Part shown: piece after piece, positions 38,616-50,539 of the stretch
Numbering within the stretch: position 1 is the first letter of the stretch
Layout of the letters: every line of letters starts with the position of its first letter
DNA from: Sinotaia quadrata
Taxonomy: Eukaryota; Mollusca; Gastropoda; Architaenioglossa; Viviparidae
Assembly (NCBI GenBank): GCA_028829895.1
Contig: CM054180.1
Coordinates: 117,154,973-117,218,972 of the forward strand
Length of the DNA: 64,000 nt
Reading direction: 5' to 3'
Notes under the pieces: model-generated
The model's input: only the letters and a program-made list of their open reading frames with translations
Databases searched by the model: none
Told to the model about the DNA's origin: nothing
Made by a program: the position numbers and the translations under genes

Positions 38616-39303
38616 ACTGTTAAATGAGTACATCAGCCACCATTCATAGACAAATACAGACTTTGCTAAAGTAGACCTCAAAAGGAAGCGTATTTGGGTG
38701 TTACTAATCTGCCTGAATACAGAACAACGAAGACATTTCGGAAACAGATTGTACAGATTTTGTGTAATGATACCCATATTGGTAGGATATGTAACCAACC
38801 ATGATGGCTTAGACTGTATTATTTCCATTTAGAACATTAGATATATTGTCTCAGTGTATAATCCTCGCGATTCTTTTGTGTACTTTGGGGGTGGGGTGGG
38901 GGGAGAGAATGAGAATTTCGCACTAGATCTAAAACTTATACGAGCGCGTAGAAGAGATATGCTATGTGTGCGCATGCGTGCGTGAGTTTGTGTCTGTGTG
39001 TGACGCAGAACGAAAGAATGGCCGGCACTGGCTTAGACATACATAAAAACAGATCTACATATAATAACGTTCGACGACCCTGCTTGCCGCCTATGTCCAC
39101 CATAACGACTCGTCAGAAATGAAAGGAGTTCCAGTCACCCTGACAGAAGTCTCATGTGTGTGTATTGGGGGGGGGGAATACCTCCAGGTGAATCAAACTA
39201 TGATTCATTCCAATTAATCGAATAATGAATGCAACCAACTGACGACACGCACGCAAGCACACCCACAATAAATAGCACGTCAAGATATAAATGAAATACG
39301 CAC

Positions 39304-39409
39304 CAGCTGCAAGGCGAGCGGTGTTTTGTCTCCATTGGGCAGGTGTTCTTCCAAGGCCAGGACAATGCAGTTTGCGATGATTGTGAGCAGCACCATATAT
39401 TCGAACGGC
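39304..39409 (-). CDS. Cav2: Cav2 exon: domain I S1
   Basis: A 106 nt exon that reads [20 protein letters not shown] and continues with the S1-S2 loop [15 protein letters not shown]. The first base completes a codon from exon 1; CC+G would give the WPPFEY junction usual in Cav2. The donor is GTGCGT and the exon ends in phase 0, matching the next exon, which starts with GAC (Asp). S1 is the first membrane helix of the domain I voltage sensor. The acceptor is unusual: the frame hits an in-frame TAA a few codons upstream and no AG lies between that stop and the coding sequence, so an AC acceptor is inferred. Confidence 0.93.
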
Positions 39410-39428
39410 GTAGGTTTACGTTAAGGAA
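39410..39428 (-). other. U12-type AT-AC intron 3' splice site with branch point
   Basis: On the gene strand, TTCCTTAAC (39428 down to 39420) matches the U12 branch-point consensus exactly. It is followed about 11 nt later by CCTAC directly before the IS1 codons. No AG dinucleotide is present between branch point and exon. AT-AC minor introns are known in vertebrate voltage-gated sodium and calcium channel genes. The matching ATATCCTT donor was not found in the 24.6 kb to the right. Confidence 0.75.
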
Positions 39429-39550
39429 TACAATGTGGTTTCATAGTTGTACAAAATACCATACAACACACAGTAAGATGGGTGATGACAATTTGCTATC
39501 TACAATAGGATGCGAGCGTTGTACAAAGCAATAGCATGACAGGTTTATTA

Positions 39551-39669
39551 TGCCGAGTTCACGCCACCCAGCGTACTGGACGATCCATTGGGAAGACGCG
39601 TTGTTCTGAAGTCCTACGAAATCACTGGTTTGGGCCAATGGATTTAATCGGTCAAGTGTGAACTCGGCA
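39551..39669. mobile_element. PIF/Harbinger-like MITE
   Basis: A 119 bp element with terminal inverted repeats TGCCGAGTTCAC / GTGAACTCGGCA flanked by TTA on both sides, as expected of PIF/Harbinger elements. No coding capacity. It lies about 120 nt upstream of the U12 branch point on the gene strand. Confidence 0.78.
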
Positions 39670-40233
39670 TTAGACTAGGGTGGAGTGGGAGGAGAAACAT
39701 CAATACAACATTAAAACAACAAAACTTACAACATGAAACAAAAATACCAATCGTCAATCATTGTTTTATAATTTATAGAAACATAGTCAATGCAATTAAG
39801 TGCGCAAAAATCTCCCCAATCAACTTACACACTCATGCACAAAACACGCGCGCAAATACGCATTCTAATAAAACCCGTTACAGGGCTTTAGATAATCCGA
39901 GAACAACTCGTCACGAATCTGCTGCACTTTCTCTGTAAAGAAAGAAAAGAAATAAGCTGATAAATATGAACATTAATGAATACATTTACACCAGCAAAAT
40001 TAGATAGATAGATAGATAGATAGATTACTCACATGTATATCCGCACTCACGCACACATACATGCACGCCTATTACACATATGCGCGCACACACAACACAC
40101 ACACACACACGCACACGCACGCACGCACTGTGAACATATTTCTCAGAGTACATGTTGAAATGAAAATAAAGCATGATCACGCGCAAATGTATAACAACAC
40201 ATCTTAAAATATAAAACTAGCCATTAACGAATA

Positions 40234-41853
40234 TGTTGGTGACTAAATTTGCCCTTTCCTATTTCTAAACTTAATTGTTATATAAATTGTTAAATGTCAA
40301 AGTTACCCGACCTTGGGCACTGCTTGTGCTGATAATTTTAAGTGTCAAAGTTGGAAGTAAACAACTCAGATAAAGAATGTGCCAGACTGGCTGATGTAAT
40401 CTAAACCGGTTTTAGGTAGAGGAGTAGTTTTTATTATCCAATTTTTTTTTTTAATTTACAAAAACGAGACCAGCCAATGAGTTGAGATCAAAAGTTTACT
40501 TAGTGAAAATAATTGTATTCTCTAATCACTTTGAATTTGGGGTGGAAGAATTCTGGTCAAGAAAGGCGGCCGTTAGCTTAATGGTGAGTTACCTGACTGA
40601 TTGAGAGAGAATGGAATTAGAAATATTTCGTGCATTTTACTATTGATATATTATACTTGTGTTTTATGTAGTGATGTATTATGTGAGTAGAATATTATTT
40701 CTACAAATTGTGAACTATGATGCCTGTATGTAGTATGGAAAACACTTGACATTGTTTCATAATATTGATATGTTGTATTTATTATACTGTACTCGTGTGT
40801 ATCGGGCTAATAAATACTGTTGCAGGAAACTGTAAGTTGTGACTTGAATGAAAGAAAGAATGGGGTTTGAGGCGAATAAACTGGAAACTTAATGTTTGTT
40901 CCCTGATTATATTTTGCAGAGATGAAGCAGCCTTTTCTGATCTTACTAGATCTCCCACTGATTTATAAACTGCTACGACCGTGGTAGATTTAAAAAGTCT
41001 CTACCTCCAGTGTTTCAGTGTGAGGATACACTGCACTCTTTTGATGTATGGTGGCAAAATATGCTGATTACATCATGGAATTTCTGGTACATGGAAATTA
41101 CTGGAAATTCCTACTTTGTTCTTGTACTTGAGCAGTGTCCAGATTAGCCTCAAGAGAATAGTGGCTCACCAGTGTTCTACAGCATATAAGAGGACATGTG
41201 AAAGTGACAATTTTAGACAATTCTATTGTGATAATAAACTTTTGACTTTGTCACAGAAGTACAGGAAAAACTTTTGCAGCACTTTTTTTTTGACAAGGTT
41301 ATTTATAAACAATTATCGCTATAATCTCAATAACTCAATTTCTGTTCTATGATAAGAAACTACCCTGTGATTTATAATTGACACGTATCTGTTGAATTAA
41401 TTTGTTAGGAAATGAGACTGTGTAAGCATTGATACTATTTGAGCATGGTTTATTGGAAATATTGATGTCAAATAATCTTTTCATTGTATTTGCTATATGT
41501 ATAATTGATTTCTGATTGAATACATGTATTGTTAAATATAGTGACCTTCTTATAAATACTGATGCCATATGTTGGAGAAAAAAAGTGGGTGGATGGGGGC
41601 TCTCTAAATATAGATTAACAGACGGGTTTATCTTCTCCTTTGGTAAGAAGTTTTCCAAACAGACAAACTTTTACCATCACATAATATTTTCGTAATATTA
41701 TGTGATGGTAAAAGTTTGTCTTTAATGTTGTGGAAGAGAAATGTTCAGTGCCCGCATATCCGCCAAATAGGAGTGTTACGAGTGGTGTCTTCTGGAGAAT
41801 TAATAATAATAATATAATAATAATAACCATTAACTAGTGGCGTTGGCGTCACA
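40234..41853 (+). repeat. Interspersed repeat family A, copy 3
   Basis: Opens TGTTGGTGACTAAATTTGCC and ends GTGGCGTTGGCGTCACA. It shares block order with copies 1 and 2. The flanking bases GAATA and GAATT agree in 4 of 5, which with TG...CA ends is suggestive of a solo LTR. It carries a perfect hairpin not seen in the other copies. Confidence 0.78.
41661..41721. repeat. Perfect 28-bp hairpin with 5-nt loop
   Basis: AGACAAACTTTTACCATCAC and the next 8 bases are exactly complementary to 41694-41721; the loop is TTCGT. It sits near the 3' end of family A copy 3. Confidence 0.95.
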
Positions 41854-43569
41854 GAATTAACTAAACTAAAACTAAATTATAACGGTTATCACAGAAATAC
41901 TTCAAATACATTACCTTTCAAGGAAAGGTGTGGGGGGAGAGGGGGAGAACAGCAACATAACCTGGTGACCTATGTCTAAATGCTTTCTCTTGAACGTTCA
42001 GAAGCAACACTAAAAGGTATCCTTTTGAGTTTGTTGGTGGGGTAGGGTCAGGTGGGTGGAGAGGGAGAATCTTTGGAATTGTTGTATACGTCAAGAGCAC
42101 GCTTCAGACGTCACACCAGAAGCGCTGAAACACGAAAGAGAAATCATTATAATTTTAATGATGAGCAGTGACCATCATCATCATCACCAATAACGTTGAT
42201 AAAATACTGTCTGTCAGTGTGTTGGTGGTTTGACGAGGAGAGCTTATAGTCACAGTACCATTCTGTTAATTACATGTATTGGTTTTATTGTAATTTGACA
42301 ATAGTTAGGTTATGTGTAGACGCGTTAGGGAGAGGCCATTAAAAAAAAATGATGCATGGGTGTGTGATTTAAACCTAATAGAAGTTTCCCCAATAGTGAC
42401 TAATCGTTTCTAAGGCAACAATTCTCTCTCTTACCTCTCCTCCATCTCTTTCACAGAATACACGCGCATACATACACAAATACACAACACAACACAAACA
42501 GCTGTTAACGAACTTAATTACTCTTCAATTCATTGAAGATGGTTATTGTAATTTAATATACTTTCTATCACGAGAACTACTCATTAATGCCCTTGTAGTG
42601 TTTAGCCATTGCTAAGTTACTTGTATTTTCATAGTTTATTAATTAATGTTAGAGTACTTTTAGCCGTTACTAAAGTGCTAGTATTTCCATAATTCATTAA
42701 TGGCAATGCATTTTTAGACATCATTGAGTGCATGTCCATGCACTATTAAAGTATGTATATTTGCTGACGTCAGTTAATAAAAAATAATTTGCATACATCA
42801 TTAATCCCAACTTAGTCGCCAATTAACATATATTCATTACCTTATCATTAATTCTAGTATATTTATATTCGTGGTTATTGTGTGCCTTCCCTGACCCATA
42901 TGTTATTAATGACAATATATTTCCTGACGTCACTTCGTGTGTGCACATACGTCATTTATATCATTATATTTCCATATGTCACTAATGTAGGTGCTTTTCC
43001 AAACGTCATTAATATACGAACACTTCCAAACAGCCCTTTAATATATGCCCTTTACCAAATGCCAAAAAGGGATCTATACTACCGGAAATAGGGACCTTTC
43101 TAGTATAATATTTAAAACTTGTGAATATCAAGGATCTTGACATTGTTTTGGAGGAAAACAGACTAATATAAGTAGATTTGTTTCATATATAATATAAAGG
43201 TGTACACATTTGTATTAGGCATGAAAAAATTAATTAATTAAATGCAAGAGAGAAACGGCAGTGTTACTATAGACAGTATATTTTCACACACGGTCAATTA
43301 AACCACTTGTAATTCTGCTGTTCATCAGATGTAAGACCTGGCCTTTGGACCAAAAACAATGTTTAGGACTTGAACACATTTGCAATTTATGATGGTATCA
43401 CTCTCAAATATTTTTTAAAATTAAAATATACATCAATTCTTGTATTTAAAAACCAACATTAGTCCGCAGCATACAGTATGGTGTACAAGCCAGCTGTTTG
43501 TGTATCAGCACAGAATTTGTTAAGGCAATATCTTGAAAAATAAAAAAAGTTATGCCTTCCACAGCTGTA
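41854..43569. other. Non-coding sequence with diverged CATTAAT repeats
   Basis: From about 42560 to 43030 loosely related units containing CATTAAT and ACGTCA recur, similar to the clearer array at 44400. Nothing else was recognised. Confidence 0.5.
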
Positions 43570-44290
43570 AAAAATGCATATTTCAGAGAAGATTTCAACC
43601 ATGAAAAGTAGCATTCATTCACCGTATTCGGTCCCTGTTGCCCCTAATAGACCCTTGCCACATCGAGAAACCCCTCTTTCTCTGCCAGTTCTCCCTCCCT
43701 ACGAAGCCTTCTTAGTCTCTGGGCCATTCTGCGCTCTTTGGATGCCTTCTTGGCCTAGCACTGGGCCCTTCTGCACTCTTTGGATGCCTTCTTGGCCTAT
43801 CACTGGGCCCTTCTGCACTCTTTGGATGCCTACTTGGCCTAGCACTGGGCACATACTATGCAATGTCCTCTATAAAAATTTGCAAGCAGAAATGTTCATG
43901 TGCTCCAGAATTTTCTTGTGGTTACTGCACCGTCATTGTAAATACACACTACAATTGAAACTGCAGTCTGCACCACTGTAAGGCCATGAAATGATGTTTT
44001 ATGCCAGTATTTTCAATATACGTTTATCCAAACTTTCACTGGTGTTCTGCATGTAGCCATCCAAACGCTTTTGCAGAAGATCTGTACAAACTAGCTCTTT
44101 GAAAATGGGTTTGATGGCATCCATGATGCAAGTTGGCATATTATCAGCATGTTTATACTGTTGATTGGCTGATCTCGCCTTCAGGTAGGGACACCATCTG
44201 ATATAACAAAAGCTGTGTGCACTGTAGTCATCAGTCAAACATTTGTGATGGCTCAGACCCCCTCATTTCAAACTTAAATAACTATTTGAA
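43570..44290 (-). pseudogene. Mutator-like transposase, C-terminal relic
   Basis: The minus strand reads HSFCYIRWCPYLKAR, then IKPIFKELVCTDLLQKRLDG and YMQNTSESLDKRILKILA. This corresponds to the C-terminal part of the animal Mutator-like transposases (WC-x-Y...IKPI(F/Y)-x-L...LL-K-L-G-TQN-NES pattern). The frame then breaks and continues into basic sequence containing three 42-bp repeats. The catalytic core is absent here. A complementary N-terminal and central part lies at 45890-47215 on the other strand. Confidence 0.72.
43719..43849. repeat. Three 42-bp tandem repeats
   Basis: Unit CTGGGCC-TTCTGCACTCTTTGG-ATGCCTTCTTGGCCTAGCA, a whole number of codons (14). On the minus strand one frame is strongly basic (AKKASKECRRAQ), like the lysine-rich tail of Mutator-like proteins. 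Confidence 0.92.
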
Positions 44291-44399
44291 TTTATCAAAA
44301 AAAGTTAAGCTGTGTGTGAAAATACATGCAGTTTTCTTACAGAAACACCGTATGATAAATAATTATTCTAAAACGTAATTAAAAAAAAATAAGGTGGTA

Positions 44400-44840
44400 C
44401 TGGTCCATTGTCATTTTACTCTCAAACAATTGCTTAATATATGTTTTTCCATACGTCATTAATGTCAGTTTACTCCCAGATAGTTACTTAATGTATGTAC
44501 TTTCCATACATCATTAATGTCAGCTTACTCCAAGAACATTACTTAATGTATGCGTTTCCATACGTCATGAATGTCAGTTTACTCCAAGACTCTTTCTTAT
44601 GTATGTGCCTCTCCTTACGTCATTAATATCAGTTTATTTCAAAACAACTACTTAATTTGTGCTTTTCCATACGTCATTAATGTGAGTTTAATCCCTGACA
44701 ACTACTTACTGTATGCTTTCACATACATTATTAATGTCAGTTTACTCCTAGAGTTTCTTAACGTATGCGATTTTCTATACGTCATTAATGTAAGTGTATT
44801 TCCAGGCAGTTACTTAATGTGAGTGCTGTTCCACAGATCA
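44400..44840. repeat. Tandem array, about 58 bp unit
   Basis: Seven to eight units built on CATACGTCATTAATGTCAG, TTTACTCCAAGA and TTACTTAATGTATG. Related but more diverged units occur at 42560-43030, on the other side of the Mutator-like relic. Confidence 0.88.
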
Positions 44841-45154
44841 TTAAAGAACTTGCTCTTCCATAGTGATGTTCGAGATCCAGATCACGGAAACACTTTTAAA
44901 TTTATTTCCCACTGCTGTAGAAGCAAGGAGGTTGGGGTTGTGTCATTGTTTTATTCTTCTTTCACAAATATCTTGCATAATGGAAGCTTTCCAGGAAAGA
45001 AGAAAGGAAAGAAAGTAGTAATTTGTAATATAAAAACGTTGAAGTAATCCCCTCTCTCCTGAAAAAGAGTGGAAAGGATGGAGATCGAGTAAAGGGAGAA
45101 ATCGAAAAGGTCAGACGGATCGATAGAGGACAGAGTCAAAAATAGCACGCAGGC

Positions 45155-45161
45155 GCGCGCG

Positions 45162-45206
<45 letters not shown>
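45155..45206. repeat. (GC)n(AC)n microsatellite
   Basis: GCGC run passing into about 18 AC units. Confidence 0.95.
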
Positions 45207-45208
<2 letters not shown>

Positions 45209-45889
45209 TTAGTTAATCTAAAGCAAAAATATATACGAAATGCATAACTGTAGATGGATATTCGACATCAAGAGAGCGGTTTAATGGTTCAATTTGGAGA
45301 AGGGGTGGGGGGCGGGCAGCTATCACGTAATAATTAGATTTTGTTAACATTTCAATTAGTCTGATAGATAACACGCGCGTGCGCGTCCAAACGCACGCAC
45401 GCACACAAGCATCGCGCGTTGACTGATGGAATACGTGATAAGGTTAAAAAGATGACGCTGAGTATTGACCTTTAAACCTTGCTAAATGAATCGATAAATA
45501 ATACGCTGAAAGGGCGCGCTCTGTTTACCTTCCGGGACTAAGATTCAGTTGACCCAACCGCAGTGAAATCAGCACGATTGGAATTTTGTTACTTCAGCCT
45601 AATTTTCGGGATTAAGCAATGAGTGCAGATATCAAAAACACTTGCGCTGGGCGATTTTACTCGTCTTTTGTTTGTCATTCGGTGCTTGTATTACTTATTT
45701 CTTATTAAAAGAAATTAAGTATCAATATATTTTTTTTAAGTGTTTGCGCGCGTGTGTGTGTGTGTGTGTGTGGGGGGGGGATCGATAGATAATCACTGAG
45801 AAAATATCAACGTAGCTGTATTGAACGCAGAGTATGTGACGTCACAGCCCAAATGACACATGGTTAAGAAAGAAAAAGAACAGAGCTGA

Positions 45890-47215
45890 AACGTGCCTGA
45901 AAACGTATATTTCACGGCAGCAGAAACGAAAGTAGCCAGAAAAGGCAGTTTGAGTGAAAGTAAGGACAGTGAAGAGACTGTAAGCGGTTCAGGTCACAAG
46001 GGTGTAAGTTGTATGAATGAAAATCAGGAAGCTAAGGAAAGTGTCACGCCCACCATGTCACAGGTGAAATTATATAAACTTCCAAATATCGACAAAGATT
46101 TAGGCGACAGTTTGTGATTCTGTCAGTGATTGTAGTGATAAGAGTGGTAGTGGTGATAATAGAGATAATAGTGATGATACGAGTGATATAATCCAAGACA
46201 GTGAAGACTTGTGTCGTTTCAGGTTGACTGACTTTAACAGTGATGATAAACAGTGATGTTATCCAAGACAGTGAAGACTTGTGTCGTTTCGGGTTGACTG
46301 ACATTAATACTGATGATAAACAGTGATGTTACCCAAGACATGAAGACTTGTGTGGTCTCAGTTTGATTGACCTTGAATTTCTTAATCAAAATGTTATGTC
46401 GCAAGATGTATGCGCATTTTGCAAGAAAGCAGTGCAGCTTTATGACGTAGAGAGAAAAGATTTGGGAAGTAAATACGTTTTTATTTGTGTGTGTGTGTGT
46501 AGCAAGAAATATGGCAGACAAAATCCCTTTCCCTCTCGCCCATGATTCCTGTTGGAAATGCTGAAATGTATTCTGTCAACTGGCGTTCTGCAATGGCGGA
46601 GACCGTGCGGAATTAAAAACATTTCGTAGTCTTGTGGTCTTGCACAACACTGCTGCAAAGGACTCTTTCAACCAAATCAATGCACCTGTGGAAAAGGCAG
46701 CTGCAAAGAGTGCAAGCAGAGTCAATGAAAAGTGATGGGCAAATTTAACATTCCCTTGCATGTGAAACCCGTGATTGTGTGCGCGACATCGACATCTCTT
46801 ACGATAGGAAGGGCATGATCTGTGGTCATTCTTTGAACATTGGTGTTGCTACAGCCATTTGGCTGAACACTGGCAAAGTGCTGGGTGCTGATACAAAAAA
46901 GCAAACATTGTAAATCCTGCAACTACTGGATCCACAGACTGACGGGTGCCAGAAGTGGCAAGCGAAGCACGGCAGCTCAGTGCAACACCACTCATGAAGG
47001 TTCATCTGGCAGCAAGGAGTCTGCAGTCGCAAAAGACTTTACATTTCTTGCTGCAATATTCTCTCAGGTATGTTCGCTTCATTTTGGTGATGGCAACACA
47101 CAAGCACCTTCAAGACAATGTTTGATACTAAGCCTCATGGTGATACGAAGGTAGAGTAGAGAGAATGCGTAGGCCACGTTCAAGAAAAGGATGGGCGTGT
47201 TTACGGATGAACTGG
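45890..47215 (+). pseudogene. Mutator-like transposase, N-terminal and central relic
   Basis: Read in broken plus-strand frames. A Ser-rich N-terminus (ARKGSLSESKDSEETVSG) is followed by an FRLTDF/LSLIDLEF motif, a cysteine pair (VCAFCKKAVQLY), DIDISYDRKGM, LNTGKVLGADTKK, CKSCNYW, THEGSSGSKE, HFGDG and ECVGHVQ. That order of motifs is typical of the animal Mutator-like transposase domain (DG...TGKVLD...C-x2-C...EGSSGAME...GDGD...CVGHVQKRMG). Several stops, frame changes and a 70-bp triplication inactivate it. The C-terminal third is missing at the expected place. Confidence 0.75.
46191..46400 (+). repeat. Three 70-bp tandem copies inside the Mutator-like relic
   Basis: ATCCAAGACAGTGAAGACTT begins copies at 46191, 46261 and 46331. 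Because 70 is not a multiple of three each extra copy shifts the frame. The third copy leads into the remaining family-like sequence. Confidence 0.92.
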
Positions 47216-49409
47216 ATCTTAGTACAAGTCGTAGTTTATTCATTCAAGAAACTGTAACTTATTAATTATTTTAAAATTTGAACAAGAGCGCCTGCGTGGA
47301 TGAATTTCTTTTAATTTAATGAAGTTCCAGTGACTGTTATATAATACTATTTTCAAAAATCGATGGATTTTCTTTGAGTAGTGAGAAAGGTAACGGAGGT
47401 TGTTTAATACGCTAACTAACCCGAGTCTGATTAGTAAAACGTTTGGCAAAAAACAAGTGAATTTTGAGGGTAGAGTAGTGAATTTTACCAAAGTGCAATC
47501 AATAGAAGTTTAAGAAAGTCACATATAGTTAAGAAATTCATTTGAACTGTAACGTACCAGTAACGTTATAACACCAATTAAAGAACACTTCTTATCTAAG
47601 TCCATTGAAGAATTCCACACACGAAAATAACAGCAAATGTATTTGTGAACAGTTCGATGCTATTTACCACAAACTACACAAAATATATTTTTACCGAGAT
47701 GCTCATCTAAGAGAGATGTTACAATGGCGGCCTTGAACTTTATTAGAAAAAGTAGTGGAACTGCTGTAGCCACTGACTGAGCTTAGTCACCAGGAAACTG
47801 CCCTCAAGGCGGGCTTGGCAGCGTGGCTACAGGCTGACCTTAGACATCTGGATTGCAGAGAGTGTTTCAGGAACTCACCCGCCGATCCCTGGAGGAAAAA
47901 AAATGTTAGTCTTAGAAAATATTTGTAAATTTGAGAATAAATAGTGCATCTTATCGATTTGCAGTGCATACTAACAAAGAAAAATCACAACCATTTTCAT
48001 AAATTAAACATTACTTGCTATCTACCAATAATGTTACAACAGCAAATACACAAAATACATATTCGAAGCTTTGAAGTCCATCGCTAAGAATTCACAAGAG
48101 AAGTACAAAAATAATTTTGTGAAGAGTGGAGCGTTATTAACAGCACTCAGTAATGACCAGGTACTTTAAGAAACAGAGGAAAGCAGGTTACTATAGAAAT
48201 AACAAAAACAAATGTATTAATTAAAATTTTGAAAACAAAATATCAGGTAATGGGTGTAGAGGTTGTACATCACTTTGACTCAAAGTTAATTATGGGTTTT
48301 TGAAAGCCTCCCTAGTGTCTTTTTTACTCTGTCTATCACAACTAGCTGCCGAAGGTAGAGTGTTAATATTATTTGGACAATTTCATTACTTTTGACTTAG
48401 AATATACCGGGTAAAGAAATTTAAGACAGTGTTCATTAATCTAAAGCAACAAAACCTATTAAACCTGATGAACACGAATACTTTAACTATAAATAAAAAT
48501 GGATCGTCATAAAGATGAATTCATATAAAACTAATCAACTAATTTTAATAACTTAAAGATTTTAGTAATACTAAAAGACAATTCTTTTTGTTACCATTTG
48601 TGTTATTTGATTGTTTTAACACTTATTAAAACTACATAAGTATTTTATCAAATGTGCTTTCAATCTTCAGGTTTTAAAGAATGCAAAGGAGATAATTTTA
48701 ATTTTCACAATTGTTTGTTTTAACTTTAAAATTGCTAGTGACATTAAAGTCATAACTATATTTGATTTATAACAAATTTTTCAAGAGTATTGTATTTTTA
48801 TAGAATTAGCTAGTGACATTAAAGTCATAACTATATTTGACTTATAACAAGTAGTTCAAGAGTATTGTACTTTATAAAAAAATTATCTAGAAGTATAATC
48901 TCGGTTGCTTGTGTATTTGATAATGTTGATGTTAGTTGATAGCCCACGTGATCCATAACAGTAAAGTCCTGATGAATGATGGCTGCATTAAGGTCAGTCA
49001 GTCAAAGGTTATCAATAGCTGGAATAGTGCCAACCAAAGGCAGTCAATAGCACTGAGAGTGTCAACCAAACGAGGGTAATCAATGCTAGTAATATTGCCA
49101 ACCAGACGAGGATTGTCAATTACTGTGACAATGCCTTCTGGCTGCGGGATTGTCAATAGCAGTGATAATGTCAATAGCAGAAACGCCAATCAGAATGTCA
49201 GTGTGGAAACTACTAAAAGACAACCATTGCTTGATGACTGCAAATTAGATACAGAAATGTCACTATTTCTTATTAAACTTGTCTACACACAGAAACACAG
49301 TTAGTTAAGAAGACAACAGAAAACCTCCTACCTCTTTCTTCAACCACCCCTCTTCTTCTGAATCCCCCCCCCCCTTAATATCCTGATAGGCAGACATACC
49401 TATATAGAT

Positions 49410-49412
<3 letters not shown>
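47216..49412. other. Non-coding sequence
   Basis: A 75-bp duplication (GCTAGTGACATTAAAGTCAT at about 48735 and 48810) and a degenerate 30-35 bp GTCAACCAAACGAGG-type array at 49020-49170. A TTTTTTTTCCTCCAG acceptor-like site on the minus strand at about 47891 could mark an untranslated exon, but nothing confirms it. Confidence 0.5.

Positions 49413-49488
<76 letters not shown>
49413..49488. repeat. (GA)n microsatellite
   Basis: About 38 uninterrupted GA units. Confidence 0.97.
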
Positions 49489-49491
<3 letters not shown>

Positions 49492-50539
49492 CTTTTTTAA
49501 AAAATCCAGAGACAATTTAAAAGAAATTCTTATCCAATAACATCCCTTTATTAAATATGTATAAGTCGATTTTAATCTTCAGTGGAACGAACTGCAATCG
49601 ATATTGATGTTGTAGTCCAGGACAAAGGCCAGAGGGTTAGTGGGTAAAGATAATCCCTACACCTGGTTATTGCACCTGATCTCTGTGACTAACTAGATGG
49701 TCCCAGATCCAGGACATAAGCAAGCTGTTTTTAACTATGGACACATTGGTAACAATATACAATCCCGGATCCATCTAACCAGTCTGTATACGAGTTTGCG
49801 CTGACCTCGACGATCTTCTGCACAACATATCACAGGAGTCACTGCAATCAGATCCGAGTGGTGGTGGGTAATACTTTAGCAATCGGATCAATAAGCAAAC
49901 GAGGATCCACTCGGAATAAAGTGAAACCGCTGTGCGAAATGGCGTGTTTTAAGAGACTATCCCTTAAGGGTTGCCTCGCATATAACCCTGCAAAAATTGT
50001 CTTTTCTGGCTTTCTCTTCGCCACAACAATTAACAACACTCCCCCACACACAGTCACTCACTCACTCACACAATCTTTCCTTCTCCACACAGAGACATAA
50101 AATAAACAGTAAAAAAGCAAACCCAAGCCACAGACAAAGAACGACACCATTATAAATAAAACATTCTTTATGCCACAGGCATGTTCATAGATCACCCACC
50201 GTGCTGCACGCGCGTGATTAATGGCTTACAAATGGGCTCTTGAGTTTACTAATTCTGGAGTAGACGGGGGGTGGGGGGGGGGAAATTGTAGTTGTTACCT
50301 TCTTCATGATAGTATGCCGAGGTCGGAGTGACAGATTACATTACTGGTTGTTGGGAGGAACGGGGTTCTAAAGTCGATGGAAAACAGTACACAACCAGCA
50401 TAATGTAACGAAATCGGCGATTCGCTTCATGTACACAAAAGCAGGCAGAATTATACTTTCACTATGTAGGGAGACTAACTAATTAAGTAAGTAGATTATT
50501 GCTATTATTCGGTCTTATTTATGACTTTGTTGACTGTCG
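49489..50539. other. Non-coding sequence
   Basis: The block 49780-50000 is less AT-rich than its surroundings and open on both strands for about 70 codons; no family was recognised. It may be old repeat sequence. Confidence 0.4.

Noticed and set aside
43574..43981. 135-codon plus-strand frame with repeated GPFCTLWMPSWP
   Set aside because: It overlaps antisense to the Mutator-like relic and its repetition comes from the 42-bp tandem repeats.
45240..45270. GAATATCCATC on the minus strand as the U12 donor partner
   Set aside because: Matches only the ATATCC part of the consensus and the preceding bases do not encode the expected Glu-Trp-Pro end of exon 1.
47787..47969. Minus-strand frame after a TTTTTTTTCCTCCAG acceptor-like site considered as Cav2 exon 1 or a 5' UTR exon
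   Set aside because: The peptide does not resemble a Cav2 N-terminus, it has no U12 donor, and nothing links it to the IS1 exon.
49848..50100. Overlapping open frames on both strands in a GC-richer block
   Set aside because: No motif recognised; more likely old repeat sequence than a gene.
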